From assembly GCA_016873225.1 (NCBI GenBank), contig VGXS01000025.1, positions 1 through 58,507 on the forward strand: a DNA stretch of 58,507 bases, read 5' to 3'. A program made the position numbers and the translations under genes. This DNA comes from Planctomycetota bacterium (lineage in GTDB: Bacteria > Planctomycetota > Planctomycetia > Gemmatales > Gemmataceae). Shown one piece after another: positions 27,016 through 35,818 of the stretch (position 1 is the stretch's first letter; each line of letters starts with the position of its first letter). The notes beneath the pieces were generated by a model. It ran no database searches. It worked only from the letters and a program-made list of their open reading frames with translations, and was not told the origin of the DNA.

Positions 27016-28020
27016 ATGAATGATGAACTTCTGAAACTGGTGGACAGGGGGAATTTGGATTCGGAATCCGCTGGAAATCTCGTCAAGGAATTGCTGGGCG
27101 CCTCGCACGACCTTGCCTGGAAGGGAGCCATACTCGGGGCCTGGGCCTGCAAGGGCGAAACCGCAGATGAACTGGTTGGGGCCGCCCGGGTGATTCTTTC
27201 AAAAGGGTTGCCACTCGACTGTGATGGGCAAGTCCTTGACACATGCGGCACAGGTGGTGACGGCTGGAAGACATTCAATATTTCCACGGCCACGGCGATT
27301 CTCGCCGCCGCCTGTGGAGCCCGGGTTGTCAAGCATGGCAACCGTGGAGTTTCCAGCACCTCCGGCAGCGCCGATGTCCTAGGGCGATTGGGAATCAACC
27401 TTGATGCCGGACCGCTTCACCAGAGCGAATGCCTCAACAAGGCCGGAGCCACATTCTGCCTGGCTCCGAGGCATTATCCCCTGCTTTCAGCGTTGATGCC
27501 GTTGCGCAAATCACTCGGGATAAGGACCCTGTTTAACGCCCTGGGCCCGCTCCTCAATCCGGCCAGGGCACAAAGGCAATTGCTGGGAGTCGGCCGACCT
27601 TCATGGATGAGGCCGATCGCTGAGGCGGCGATGCGTTTGGGAAATGAAAGAACTGTTTGCGTGCATGGATCAGATGGTCTCGATGAGGTGACTCTTGCCG
27701 GACCATCCACTTTGATTGTCGCTGAAAGCGGGTCCCTGCGCGAACTCACCGTGACTCCGGGCGACTTCGGGCTTCCCGTGGTGCCAACAGGCCTTTTGGC
27801 AGTCGACGGTCCCGAGGCAAGCGCTCAAAGGATTCGAAGGATCCTTGGCGGCGGTGATGATCCCGGCAGGCATGTCGTTGCAGCCAATGCTTCCGTCGCA
27901 CTTTGGACAGCGGGAATAGCGGGCGATTGGAAGGAATCGCTTCCCCGAATCAATTCAATTCTTGATTCAGGCAAGGCACTCGAAACACTCGAGCGCTGGG
28001 CGTTGGCTTCAAACGGCTAA
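27016..28020 (+). CDS. trpD: Anthranilate phosphoribosyltransferase
   Basis: TrpD transfers the phosphoribosyl group of PRPP to anthranilate, the second step of tryptophan synthesis. Clear motifs are DTCGTGGDGWKTFNIST (PRPP-binding loop), KHGNRGVSSTSGSADVL, the anthranilate-site region ARHYP-like APRHYPLL, and GPLLNPA. The 334 residues are typical. AGGA lies upstream of the ATG. No other trp gene is present in the window, so the pathway is dispersed, as is common outside enterobacteria. The nucleoside-hydrolase-like gene begins 13 bases after its stop. Confidence 0.96.
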   Translation: MNDELLKLVDRGNLDSESAGNLVKELLGASHDLAWKGAILGAWACKGETADELVGAARVILSKGLPLDCDGQVLDTCGTGGDGWKTFNISTATAILAAACGARVVKHGNRGVSSTSGSADVLGRLGINLDAGPLHQSECLNKAGATFCLAPRHYPLLSALMPLRKSLGIRTLFNALGPLLNPARAQRQLLGVGRPSWMRPIAEAAMRLGNERTVCVHGSDGLDEVTLAGPSTLIVAESGSLRELTVTPGDFGLPVVPTGLLAVDGPEASAQRIRRILGGGDDPGRHVVAANASVALWTAGIAGDWKESLPRINSILDSGKALETLERWALASNG

Positions 28021-28033
28021 GTCGGATGATGGG

Positions 28034-28963
28034 ATGAGCATGAACAAATCCCGCAAGTTGATTGTCATCGGTGATCCGGGACTCGACGGGGCCGTGGCGC
28101 TGGCGATGGCCTTGGCATCCAGCAACCTCGAAGTTGTGGCCGCCCTGGCAACCGCTGGCAACATCGGCCACGAGCAAGCCACCAAAAACATGCAGGCTGT
28201 TCTGGGAAGGCTCGATCCAGCGCGATGGCCACGCCTTGGAATCGCCCCGCTGGCTAGTTACGAACTTGACGGCAAGGCCTGGCATGGCTCCAACGGCTTG
28301 CATGGCCTCGACTGGCCGAGCGCCACCCCGCTCAACGCGCCAACCTCCGACCGCCTGCTTGTGGAATTGGCCCGAAAGCATCCAGGTGAATTAAGCCTGC
28401 TCAACCTGGGTCCGTGCACCGTGTTGGCCCAGGCGCTTGATCGGGAACCGGCGTTGCCCGAACTGCTAAGCCTCGTCGTGCTTGCGGGCGGAGCCTGGCG
28501 CGATTCCGGCAATTCCCAGCCCGGTGTGGAGTTTCATTTTCACTGCGACCCGGATTCCGCGAGGAAGGTTCTTCACTCGGGCTTCCGCCTCAGGCTTGTT
28601 CCCCTGGATGCAAGCAGGCCCATGGTGATTTCACCCGCGATGATGACTGACTGGGGAACCAGCACCCAGCTTGGCGGATTTCTCGCTGAACTGATGCCTC
28701 ATGGTTTGCGTCATGCCCAATCATCCTTGGGCATCGAGGGGGTTCCGGTCGAGGATGTCGCCGCCCTGGTGGCCCTGGAATTTCCAGAGGCATGCACGCT
28801 GCGACCCATGGCCGTTGACATCGAAACAAAAGGTGAAATCTCAAGAGGCATGTCGATTTTCGACACCCGAAGGCAACCCGGTTCGAAGCCCAACGCCGAG
28901 GTCGTCCTTCACATTGACCCCGAGTGGTTCCAGAAAACCTTGGCGTCGCGCGTCAATCCTTAG
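28034..28963 (+). CDS. Nucleoside-hydrolase-family protein with altered active site
   Basis: The 309-residue protein belongs to the inosine-uridine nucleoside hydrolase family: it has the loop D-P-G-L-D, HGSNGLHGL, NLGPCTVLAQAL, GGAW, EFHFHCDPDSAR, and a C-terminal VDIETKGEISRGMSIFD. However, the N-terminal signature normally reading D-x-D-P-G-x-D-D is I-G-D-P-G-L-D-G (residues 12-19), so the first Asp (catalytic base/metal ligand) and the last are lost. The late His of the HD motif is Glu (VEDVAAL). It may be inactive, act on another substrate, or bind ligands only. ATG at 28034 is chosen (a second at 28040); the longer frame inside trpD is unlikely. It converges with sixA, overlapping by 11 bases. 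Confidence 0.85.
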   Translation: MSMNKSRKLIVIGDPGLDGAVALAMALASSNLEVVAALATAGNIGHEQATKNMQAVLGRLDPARWPRLGIAPLASYELDGKAWHGSNGLHGLDWPSATPLNAPTSDRLLVELARKHPGELSLLNLGPCTVLAQALDREPALPELLSLVVLAGGAWRDSGNSQPGVEFHFHCDPDSARKVLHSGFRLRLVPLDASRPMVISPAMMTDWGTSTQLGGFLAELMPHGLRHAQSSLGIEGVPVEDVAALVALEFPEACTLRPMAVDIETKGEISRGMSIFDTRRQPGSKPNAEVVLHIDPEWFQKTLASRVNP

Positions 28964-29480
28964 GGGCCGCCACAAGTGCATGAAGCTCGGAATTCGTCCA
29001 TTGAATCATGTGCCCCATCGACTGGACCGGAACCGATGGAAAGCCAAGGATCGCCAATCCAGCCTTTTCAAAGCCGATGGAGTCCGCCTCGCAGGAAAGG
29101 TAATGGCCCGCCAACTCCGCCAGGTCCGACATGTGGGCCACGGCCAAAACCCATGTTCCCCTGCCCAATCGGGCCGTTTCAATTTCCTTGATGATCGCAT
29201 CGGCCTGAAGGGTTGTCTTCACCTCGCATGCGAGGGCAGGAACGATCACCAGGGGAACCTCAAGGCCAAGGCCGCGCCTGACTCCCTCGGCGGTTTGCCG
29301 GGCCCGCAGGTAAGGGCTTGAAAGGATCAGGTTAGGAATGCGCCCTGTCTTTCTCAGGAAAACACCCACATCGCGGGCCTGGTCGTTCCCTTTGGCGCTC
29401 AGAGGGCGGGATTCATCCGTGGGAATGGATCCGCCGTTTGCCGGCAGGGCATCCGCATGCCTGAGCAATCCGAGTTCCAT
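28953..29480 (-). CDS. sixA: Phosphohistidine phosphatase SixA-like
   Basis: This histidine-phosphatase-superfamily protein of 175 residues starts MELGLLRHADA, the RHG-type motif with the catalytic His, followed by a second conserved stretch SSPYLRARQTAEG and a late His in AVAHMSDLAELAG. SixA removes phosphate from phosphorylated His in phosphorelay or PTS proteins; related members act on other substrates, so the exact target is unproven. ATG at 29480 has GAGGAG eight bases upstream and puts the RHA motif at the N-terminus; an ATG six codons earlier is in frame. It is divergent from typA. Confidence 0.85.
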   Translation of the reverse strand: MELGLLRHADALPANGGSIPTDESRPLSAKGNDQARDVGVFLRKTGRIPNLILSSPYLRARQTAEGVRRGLGLEVPLVIVPALACEVKTTLQADAIIKEIETARLGRGTWVLAVAHMSDLAELAGHYLSCEADSIGFEKAGLAILGFPSVPVQSMGHMIQWTNSELHALVAAPKD

Positions 29481-29529
29481 GCGCCCGACTCCTCGCAATC
29501 CTGATGACCGATCTGGTAGAGTTAGTTGG

Positions 29530-29554
29530 CCTCCCCGCGCCCGTTTCGGGGAGG
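29530..29554 (+). other. Hairpin in the typA leader
   Basis: CCTCCCCG (29530-29537) and CGGGGAGG (29547-29554) form an 8-bp perfect stem with a 9-base loop, followed by TTTCTC. It sits 24 bases upstream of the typA ATG. It may be a weak terminator, an attenuator or simply a leader structure. Confidence 0.4.
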
Positions 29555-29578
29555 TTTCTCATTGTGGGACCGCCGTTC

Positions 29579-31402
29579 ATGAAACGCAACGACCTTAGAA
29601 ATATTGCCATCATCGCGCATGTGGACCACGGAAAGACCACGCTGGTCGACCAAATGCTCAAGCAGTCCGGACAGTTCCGGGAAAGCGAACTTCGTGGCGA
29701 AAGGATTCTCGACAGCAACGACATTGAAAAAGAACGCGGCATCACCATCTTGGCCAAGAATATCGCCTTGCAGCTGGGAGACACCAAGATCAATCTGGTC
29801 GACACCCCCGGCCACGCCGACTTCGGCGGCGAGGTGGAGCGAACGCTCACCTTGGCCGATGGGTGTCTGCTGCTGGTCGACGCGGCGGAGGGCGTGATGC
29901 CCCAGACCCGGTTTGTGCTCCGGAAGGCGTTCGCCAGAGGCCTCAAGCCAATTGTGGTTGTGAACAAGATCGATCGGCCCGACGCCCGTCCTGTCGATGT
30001 CCTGAATTCGGTTTTCGACCTGTTCGTCGAACTCGACGCCAACGAGGACCAATTGGACTTTCCGGTGCTTTACGCGTCGGGCAGGGACGGCATCGCCACG
30101 CGCGAACTCGCTGTTCCCGCGACAGACTTCCAACCTCTCTTCAAGGCGATCCTCGACCATGTGCCGGCGCCGGAGGCTAGGGAAAATGATCCCTTGCAAA
30201 TGCTTGTTGTCACCCTCGACTACAACGACTATCTCGGCCGTTTGGCCATCGGTCGGGTCGTGGCCGGGTCGATCAGGAAGAACCAGCGAATCGCCCACCT
30301 GCGAAGAAACGGAACCCTGGCCACGGAAATGGTGAAGCAATTATTCGTTTTTGACAGGTTGGGGCGGGTCGAGACAGACCTGGTCAAGGCCGGCGACATC
30401 TGCGCGGTGGTCGGACTTGAGGACCTTGATATCGGCGATACGATCGCGGACATCGAAAGTCCGGTCGCCTTGCCTCCGATCGCGGTGGATGAACCCACCC
30501 TGAGCATGGTTTTCCGCATCAATGACTCTCCCTTCGTGGGTAGGGAAGGCACTTTCGTCACCAGCCGCCAACTTCGCGACCGCCTCATAAAGGAACTCGA
30601 AAGCAATGTGGCGATGAAGATCAAGCCGGACGAGGAAAAACGGGACGAATTTCATGTGGCCGGTCGCGGACTGTTGCATCTCTCAATCCTCCTGGAGAAC
30701 ATGCGCCGCGAGGGATTCGAACTGTCGGTCAGCAAGCCAAGGGTACTGATGAAAGAGGTTGAAGGCGAAACGCTGGAACCGATCGAACTCATGGTGATAG
30801 AAGCCCCGCAGCACGCCGTGGGCGCCGTGATGGAACTGGTTGGGAACAGGCGCGCCGAATGCACGAAGATGGAAACCAAGGGGGCCATCAGCCATTTGGA
30901 ATTCACGATACCGGCGCGAGGCCTGATCGGTTTGCGCAACCGCCTGATGACGGCAACCAGCGGCGAGGCGATCGTTCACCACAACTTCCTTGAATACTCA
31001 CCGACCCGGGGCGGGGTCCCAGGCCGCCAGAACGGTGTCATGATCTCGACGGAGACAGGAAGGGTGACAGCGCATGCCCTCGAGGGCTTGCAGGATCGCG
31101 GGATCCTGTTCGTGCAACCGGGAGACGAGGTGTATGAAGGTCAGGTTGTCGGCGAACATTGCCGGGACAACGACCTGCCCGTGAATGTCTGCCGCGAGAA
31201 AAAACTCACCAACATGCGCGCGGCGGGTTCCGACAAGACGGTGGTAATCAAACCTCCGCGGCAGCTTTCACTGGAACTCGCGCTCGAATACATCGAGGAG
31301 GACGAGTATGTGGAGGTCACCCCGGCGGCCATCAGGTTGCGCAAGGTGTACCTCAAGGAGAACGACCGCAAGAAATACTCGCGGTCGACCCAAACGGCCT
31401 GA
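29579..31402 (+). CDS. typA: Translational GTPase TypA/BipA
   Basis: TypA is a ribosome-associated GTPase of the EF-G type that supports 50S assembly and growth under stress or cold. At 607 residues it has the standard family length. The G domain shows AHVDHGKTTLV, the switch region ERGITI, DTPGHADFGGEVER and NKIDRPDARP. Domains II, III and V follow, then the TypA-specific C-terminal domain with RGLIGLRN, MTATSGEA and KKLTNMRAAGSDK. ATG at 29579 gives MKRNDLRNIAIIAHVD; an earlier in-frame start would add 25 unrelated residues. It converges with glyS, with only 15 bases between stops. Confidence 0.97.
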   Translation: MKRNDLRNIAIIAHVDHGKTTLVDQMLKQSGQFRESELRGERILDSNDIEKERGITILAKNIALQLGDTKINLVDTPGHADFGGEVERTLTLADGCLLLVDAAEGVMPQTRFVLRKAFARGLKPIVVVNKIDRPDARPVDVLNSVFDLFVELDANEDQLDFPVLYASGRDGIATRELAVPATDFQPLFKAILDHVPAPEARENDPLQMLVVTLDYNDYLGRLAIGRVVAGSIRKNQRIAHLRRNGTLATEMVKQLFVFDRLGRVETDLVKAGDICAVVGLEDLDIGDTIADIESPVALPPIAVDEPTLSMVFRINDSPFVGREGTFVTSRQLRDRLIKELESNVAMKIKPDEEKRDEFHVAGRGLLHLSILLENMRREGFELSVSKPRVLMKEVEGETLEPIELMVIEAPQHAVGAVMELVGNRRAECTKMETKGAISHLEFTIPARGLIGLRNRLMTATSGEAIVHHNFLEYSPTRGGVPGRQNGVMISTETGRVTAHALEGLQDRGILFVQPGDEVYEGQVVGEHCRDNDLPVNVCREKKLTNMRAAGSDKTVVIKPPRQLSLELALEYIEEDEYVEVTPAAIRLRKVYLKENDRKKYSRSTQTA

Positions 31403-31417
31403 TTTCGCGCCACCGCA

Positions 31418-33028
31418 TTAGCAGGTCGCCCTAAGGCGCCTGTGCAGTTCGGGCAGAACCTCGGCTGCGCCCAGTCTCACTTGCTCAAGGGTGTCGCGGT
31501 CGCGCCAAGTCACGCTGCCATCGACAAGGCTTTGGCCGTCAACCGTGACGCAGAATGGTGTGCCCACTTCGTCCTGCCGGCGATACCGCCTGCCGATGGC
31601 GCCTCCATCATCGAAATAGGCGGCATGATCCCGCTTGAGTTCCTTGTAAAGTTTGGCGGCCATCTCTGGCATTCCATCCTTGTTCACCAACGGAAGGACC
31701 GCGACCTTGATGGGTGCGAGGCGGGGATGAAGCCTGAGAACGGTCCGGGTTTCACCCTCAACTTGCTCCTCATGGAATGCCTCGCACAAAAAGGCGAGTG
31801 TGCCCCGATCAGCTCCCGCGGACGGTTCGATGACATGCGGGTAAAAACGTTCCTTCAACTGGTCGTCGAAGTAGCGAATGTCCTTGCCCGAGCCGCGGTG
31901 CCGCGGCTTGCCCTCGCCATCCACCTCAACGGCAAGATCCTCACCGTTTCTGGCCAGCTTGCCCTCACGGTGGCTCCGTAGGTCAAAGTCGCCCCGGTGG
32001 GCGATTCCCTCGAGTTCGCCGAACTCACCCGGCGGCAGGAAAGGGAAGGCGTACTCGATGTCGGCGGTTCCGCAGGAATAGTGGCTCAACTCGTCGGCGT
32101 CGTGGTCGCGCAGCCGGAGCCGGCTCGATGCGAGCCCCAACCCGGTGTACCACCGGTACCGGCGATCGCGCCAGTAGCGATACCATTCGGCCGACTGCGA
32201 TGGGTGGCAGAAAAATTCTATCTCCATTTGTTCAAATTCACGCGACCTGAATGTGAAGTTGCGCGGCGTGATCTCGTTGCGGAAACTCTTGCCGACTTGG
32301 GCGATTCCGAACGGCAGCCTGACCCTGCTGCTGTCCACCACATTCTTGAAATTCACGAAGATTCCCTGGGCCGTTTCCGGCCGGAGGAACGCCGCTCCCT
32401 CCTCGCCGCTGAGGGCGCCGACAAAGGTCTTGAACATGAGGTTGAATTCGCGGGGAGGAGTCAGGGTGCCCAATTCCCCCGCGTCGGGCCCGAGGACCTC
32501 GGCGAACGAGTCGACCGTGGTCAGGGAAACAAGGGGGCTTGTCCATGAAAGCTCATCGACCTGCTTCGAGCGAAGTCCCAGGTGCTTGAGCGCCCGGGTT
32601 TCCGTTTCCTTAAATCCTTCCTCGCCACCGGACTGGGTGGCGACGAAAAACTTTTTCCCGCGAGCCTCAACCCACCTGCCTCGAACCTGGTCATGCCTGT
32701 AACGCTTTTTCGTTTCTCGGCAATCGACCATGAAATCGTGGAAAAGGTCGTAGTGGCCCGAACACTTCCAAACCTGGGGATGCATGATGATCGAGCAGTC
32801 GAGGCCGACCATTTGATAGGCGGTGGGCGCACCCTCTGGCGCGTCAAGGTCGTCGTGGGCGGAGACCATGTCCTTCCACCATGCCTCCTTGATGTTTCTT
32901 TTCAACTCGACGCCCAACGGGCCGTAGTCCCAGAAACCGTTGAGGCCACCGTAGATTTCGCTTGAGGGAAAAAGGAATCCCCGCCGCTTGCAAAGGGAAA
33001 CAAGTTTGTCCATGCTCTCGCTGCTCAT
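31418..33028 (-). CDS. glyS: Glycine--tRNA ligase, homodimeric type
   Basis: This class II aminoacyl-tRNA synthetase charges tRNA-Gly. Motifs include the N-terminal LCKRRGFLFPSSEIYGG, YGPLGVELK, the motif 2 region FRNEITPRNFTFRSREFEQMEIEFF (in parts: SFRNEITPR, REFEQMEIEFF) and the C-terminal anticodon-binding domain with LAPIKVAVLPLV and GTPFCVTVDGQ. 536 residues is slightly longer than typical bacterial homodimeric enzymes. ATG at 33028 follows a GAGG element and keeps the MSSESMDKLVSLC start; a TTG at 33061 is in frame but overlaps comB. It is the last gene of the minus-strand run from the small protein and sigma factor. Confidence 0.95.
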   Translation of the reverse strand: MSSESMDKLVSLCKRRGFLFPSSEIYGGLNGFWDYGPLGVELKRNIKEAWWKDMVSAHDDLDAPEGAPTAYQMVGLDCSIIMHPQVWKCSGHYDLFHDFMVDCRETKKRYRHDQVRGRWVEARGKKFFVATQSGGEEGFKETETRALKHLGLRSKQVDELSWTSPLVSLTTVDSFAEVLGPDAGELGTLTPPREFNLMFKTFVGALSGEEGAAFLRPETAQGIFVNFKNVVDSSRVRLPFGIAQVGKSFRNEITPRNFTFRSREFEQMEIEFFCHPSQSAEWYRYWRDRRYRWYTGLGLASSRLRLRDHDADELSHYSCGTADIEYAFPFLPPGEFGELEGIAHRGDFDLRSHREGKLARNGEDLAVEVDGEGKPRHRGSGKDIRYFDDQLKERFYPHVIEPSAGADRGTLAFLCEAFHEEQVEGETRTVLRLHPRLAPIKVAVLPLVNKDGMPEMAAKLYKELKRDHAAYFDDGGAIGRRYRRQDEVGTPFCVTVDGQSLVDGSVTWRDRDTLEQVRLGAAEVLPELHRRLRATC

Positions 33029-33057
33029 GTTCGTCGTCACCTCGGTTCCGCTGGCTC

Positions 33058-33798
33058 TCAAACGGACTGATCGATCTCAACCCTAGCCGGGTCGGAGCGC
33101 AGCACGGCCACCAGCCGCAGGGAATCGCGCGTCGCGGCATGGTCAATATCGTCGCCAAACCCTTGCCGCAATAGACGCTGGCCACCCGCACCCTGCCTCA
33201 GGAGTTCGACAAGGGGTTTTCCCCGGGTGCTAACGGCCAATTCCGCAGCGATTCTGGCGCCATCTCCCCTCAAGTCGAATCCACTCGACCGCAATCCTTC
33301 GGCGATATGACCCGCAAGAAGGGTGTCCTCCCAGGAGGGCCCTCCCTTTTCCCCCGCGCAGATGATCGTCACGGCTGTTTGCGCGGTGGCCAGATATTGA
33401 ACGGTTGAATCCAGGTTGAGGAACGATGCGACAATCGTTCTCAAGGCGGGGCGCGAACGCAGGATCGCTGGGGTGCCATTCGTAGTCGCCATCACGAGGA
33501 CACAACCTCGAACCCGCGCCGAGCTGAATTCCCCGGGACCATTACCCAAGTCGTAACCGGCCGGTTTCAAACCGTCCCGCTCACCGCAGACAAGCACCCG
33601 CTCACCCGGGATCACCTTTCCCAAGAGGCTGGCTTCCTCAACGCTTCCACATGGAACGATGGCCGAAGCCCCATTGCCCAGCGCCTGGCACATGGTCGTG
33701 GTGGCGCGGAGCACATCCACAACCACGGCAATGGAGCCTCCCAATGAGCCTGGATCCACCAATCCCGGTTGAAGACAGACATCTACCTCGGATCGCAT
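33058..33798 (-). CDS. comB: 2-phosphosulfolactate phosphatase family protein
   Basis: ComB hydrolyses 2-phosphosulfolactate in archaeal coenzyme M synthesis; bacterial homologues are widespread and may act on sulfolactate or related phosphates. Seen here are VVVDVLRATTTM, the GERDGLKPAGYDLGNGP segment (in parts), MATTNGTPAI, AGEKGGPSWEDTLLAGHIAE (in parts) and GDDIDHAATRDSL near the end, which match the family well. ATG at 33798 starts MRSEVDVCLQPG with AGGA about nine bases before; the frame is open to 33855 next to the esterase stop. 246 residues is normal. glyS begins 29 bases after its stop. Confidence 0.88.
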   Translation of the reverse strand: MRSEVDVCLQPGLVDPGSLGGSIAVVVDVLRATTTMCQALGNGASAIVPCGSVEEASLLGKVIPGERVLVCGERDGLKPAGYDLGNGPGEFSSARVRGCVLVMATTNGTPAILRSRPALRTIVASFLNLDSTVQYLATAQTAVTIICAGEKGGPSWEDTLLAGHIAEGLRSSGFDLRGDGARIAAELAVSTRGKPLVELLRQGAGGQRLLRQGFGDDIDHAATRDSLRLVAVLRSDPARVEIDQSV

Positions 33799-33855
33799 CG
33801 GCCTGAATCCTTTGTTTGGGGTTTCGCTTGTGAAGGAATCAGGCCCGCACCCCAA

Positions 33856-35787
33856 TCATCGGGAACTCTTTGGCCAAGACCAGTCCTCATCAAAAAACCC
33901 GGCTTGAACAACCTCACCGCCCTCGGTTCCCGCACGAAGCACGGCCCAATCCCCAAGGCGCGGAAACAACAGGGCATTGGTTCCCTTCAACTCCGATTGG
34001 CCAAAGGTATGACCGGAATTGAGCACAACATAGCGGCCAGGGTTGTAAGGGTTTGGATGAATCAGCACGGGCAAATGTGCTGCGGAGTTGAACCGCGAAT
34101 CTCCCATCACGAAGTCGTTTCCGACATACTTGAGTGGGAGACGCGGGAGCATATCAGCCAGCACCTTGTTCGCCGAGGGGTCTCCAAAGAGGATCAGGTT
34201 GGCCTCGCCACGCTCCTTTTGGGAAAGTTCCGTATCCATGCGAACAATGACCTCCCCATGGATGTATGTCCTCCATTGATCGCGAAATGCCTGCAATCTC
34301 GACATCGCAAGATCATGGGCGATGGGATTTCGAGGCTTTCCTGTGCCGATCACGCAAATGAACCGCTCCATGAAGGCGTCATCGATAGGCCCCTGGAGCC
34401 CGGGCTTTTTTCGCAAGGAGGTAATGAATTTCCTAGCGGCGATCCCCTCCGACCAGGTTTCTCCGGACTTGGCCAATTCGATCAAGCCTTTTCCCTTGGA
34501 ATCGCCACGCACATTGGCTTCAACAACCTTGCCATCAATTGTGACTTTGACCAAGGAGCCCGGCTTTGATTCTCCGAGAATCAATCGCAATGCGGTTATG
34601 CCCTTGGTTGAGACCACAAGGCCCTCCCCATCGACACCATTCCTTTTGGCTTCGATGGTCGAGGGAGCGTAGTGGCTTTCAAGACCAAGGACTTCCACCC
34701 AGTAGCATTTTCCATGGCGAACCGAATGAGTCAGGAAACGGATATGGTCCGGCTCACTCCTTCCCGCGGCGACATGGGGGGCCAAGGCCTCGCCGACCTT
34801 GGCTTCCCAATCCGGTGGCATTTTGTGACCCAAGCCCGGGGCAACGATGTGGGCGAACCTCAACGGAGGATTTCCAGTCCACCCCTTGAGAGACTGCTCG
34901 ATCCTTCTGGCCGCATCGATTTGAGGATCATCCCCTCCGGAATAGGCCACAACCGGAACCATGCATGCGTTGGCGGATGACGCCTGGGCATCATAAAGCG
35001 TCAGGATCCTTGATTGCCACTCGGGCAACTTATCCGGGAGGGTTTTCGCGTATCCGATGGTGTTCGTGAATCCCGCTCCAGGCTGAATGGCAGTCCAACG
35101 ATCGGGATGATGCAACCCCAGGTGCCAGGTTCCAGCCCCGCCCATGGAAAAGCCCTTGAGCACGACACGGTCGGGATCGAGAAGCTTGACCCTGCCCCTG
35201 GCTGTTTCCCTGTTCCAAAGGGCTTCCATGGCCTCGAACACATCGGTCTCTCCGGCCCATCGGTAGGCCACATTGCCCCTGCCAAACACTTCCAGGACCA
35301 CCCTGTCGATCCTTGAAGGCTTCCTGTTTTTGGAATGCCCGGCAAGGAAGGATGCGTGGGTCATTCCATCCGACCGGCCATGCAGCACGACATCCACGGG
35401 CCATTTCTTGCCGGAAAGGTGATATCCGGACGGGAGGAATATGGCGCAAGGCTGCAGGGAGTCATCCACGCGGGACCTGTAGGCCATGCAGGACCACCCT
35501 CCCTCGGCATCCTGCCAAGGCGCCCTTCCCCCGCTCATGTGATCCAGCCGCTCGGAGGCTTCATCCACCATGGCCTTTCGAAGCGCGGGAGCGCCCTTGC
35601 TGTTTTCCAACCTCAGTCGCTCATGGGCGAGCCGGTAAATTTCAATATCATCAATTTTAGAGATGTCTGATTTTCCAGCCTTGGAACGGACTTCCCGAAT
35701 CCTTTTTTCCACCTGCTCGATGGTCTGGCCGGGCTCGGCGCCTTGGCAAGGCGTGACCAAAATAATTGCAATCGAGATTATCCACAT
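33856..35787 (-). CDS. Secreted alpha/beta-hydrolase (prolyl oligopeptidase-like) esterase
   Basis: This 643-residue exported protein has a signal peptide at residues 1-16 (hydrophobic, then CQG-A). The hydrolase domain (about 105-330) shows IFLPSGYHLSG, VVLHGRSDG (oxyanion region), the nucleophile elbow GFSMGGAGT, an Asp (YSGGDDPQ) and a His in GLGHKMPPDW. A C-terminal extension of about 280 residues has no recognised domain. The family cleaves ester or peptide bonds; many planctomycete members are carbohydrate esterases. It follows the anti-sigma gene by 31 bases and precedes comB by 57. Confidence 0.82.
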   Translation of the reverse strand: MWIISIAIILVTPCQGAEPGQTIEQVEKRIREVRSKAGKSDISKIDDIEIYRLAHERLRLENSKGAPALRKAMVDEASERLDHMSGGRAPWQDAEGGWSCMAYRSRVDDSLQPCAIFLPSGYHLSGKKWPVDVVLHGRSDGMTHASFLAGHSKNRKPSRIDRVVLEVFGRGNVAYRWAGETDVFEAMEALWNRETARGRVKLLDPDRVVLKGFSMGGAGTWHLGLHHPDRWTAIQPGAGFTNTIGYAKTLPDKLPEWQSRILTLYDAQASSANACMVPVVAYSGGDDPQIDAARRIEQSLKGWTGNPPLRFAHIVAPGLGHKMPPDWEAKVGEALAPHVAAGRSEPDHIRFLTHSVRHGKCYWVEVLGLESHYAPSTIEAKRNGVDGEGLVVSTKGITALRLILGESKPGSLVKVTIDGKVVEANVRGDSKGKGLIELAKSGETWSEGIAARKFITSLRKKPGLQGPIDDAFMERFICVIGTGKPRNPIAHDLAMSRLQAFRDQWRTYIHGEVIVRMDTELSQKERGEANLILFGDPSANKVLADMLPRLPLKYVGNDFVMGDSRFNSAAHLPVLIHPNPYNPGRYVVLNSGHTFGQSELKGTNALLFPRLGDWAVLRAGTEGGEVVQAGFFDEDWSWPKSSR

Positions 35788-35818
35788 ATTTTTCCCTCTT
35801 GAAGCCTGAAACGACTGG

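Noticed and set aside
29500..29578. Possible tRNA-like sequence before typA
   Set aside because: Only a single 8-bp hairpin is present; no D-, anticodon- and T-arm set can be drawn.
29522..30340. Minus-strand open frame opposite typA
   Set aside because: It lies entirely within typA, with no ribosome-binding site or family pattern; it is a shadow frame.
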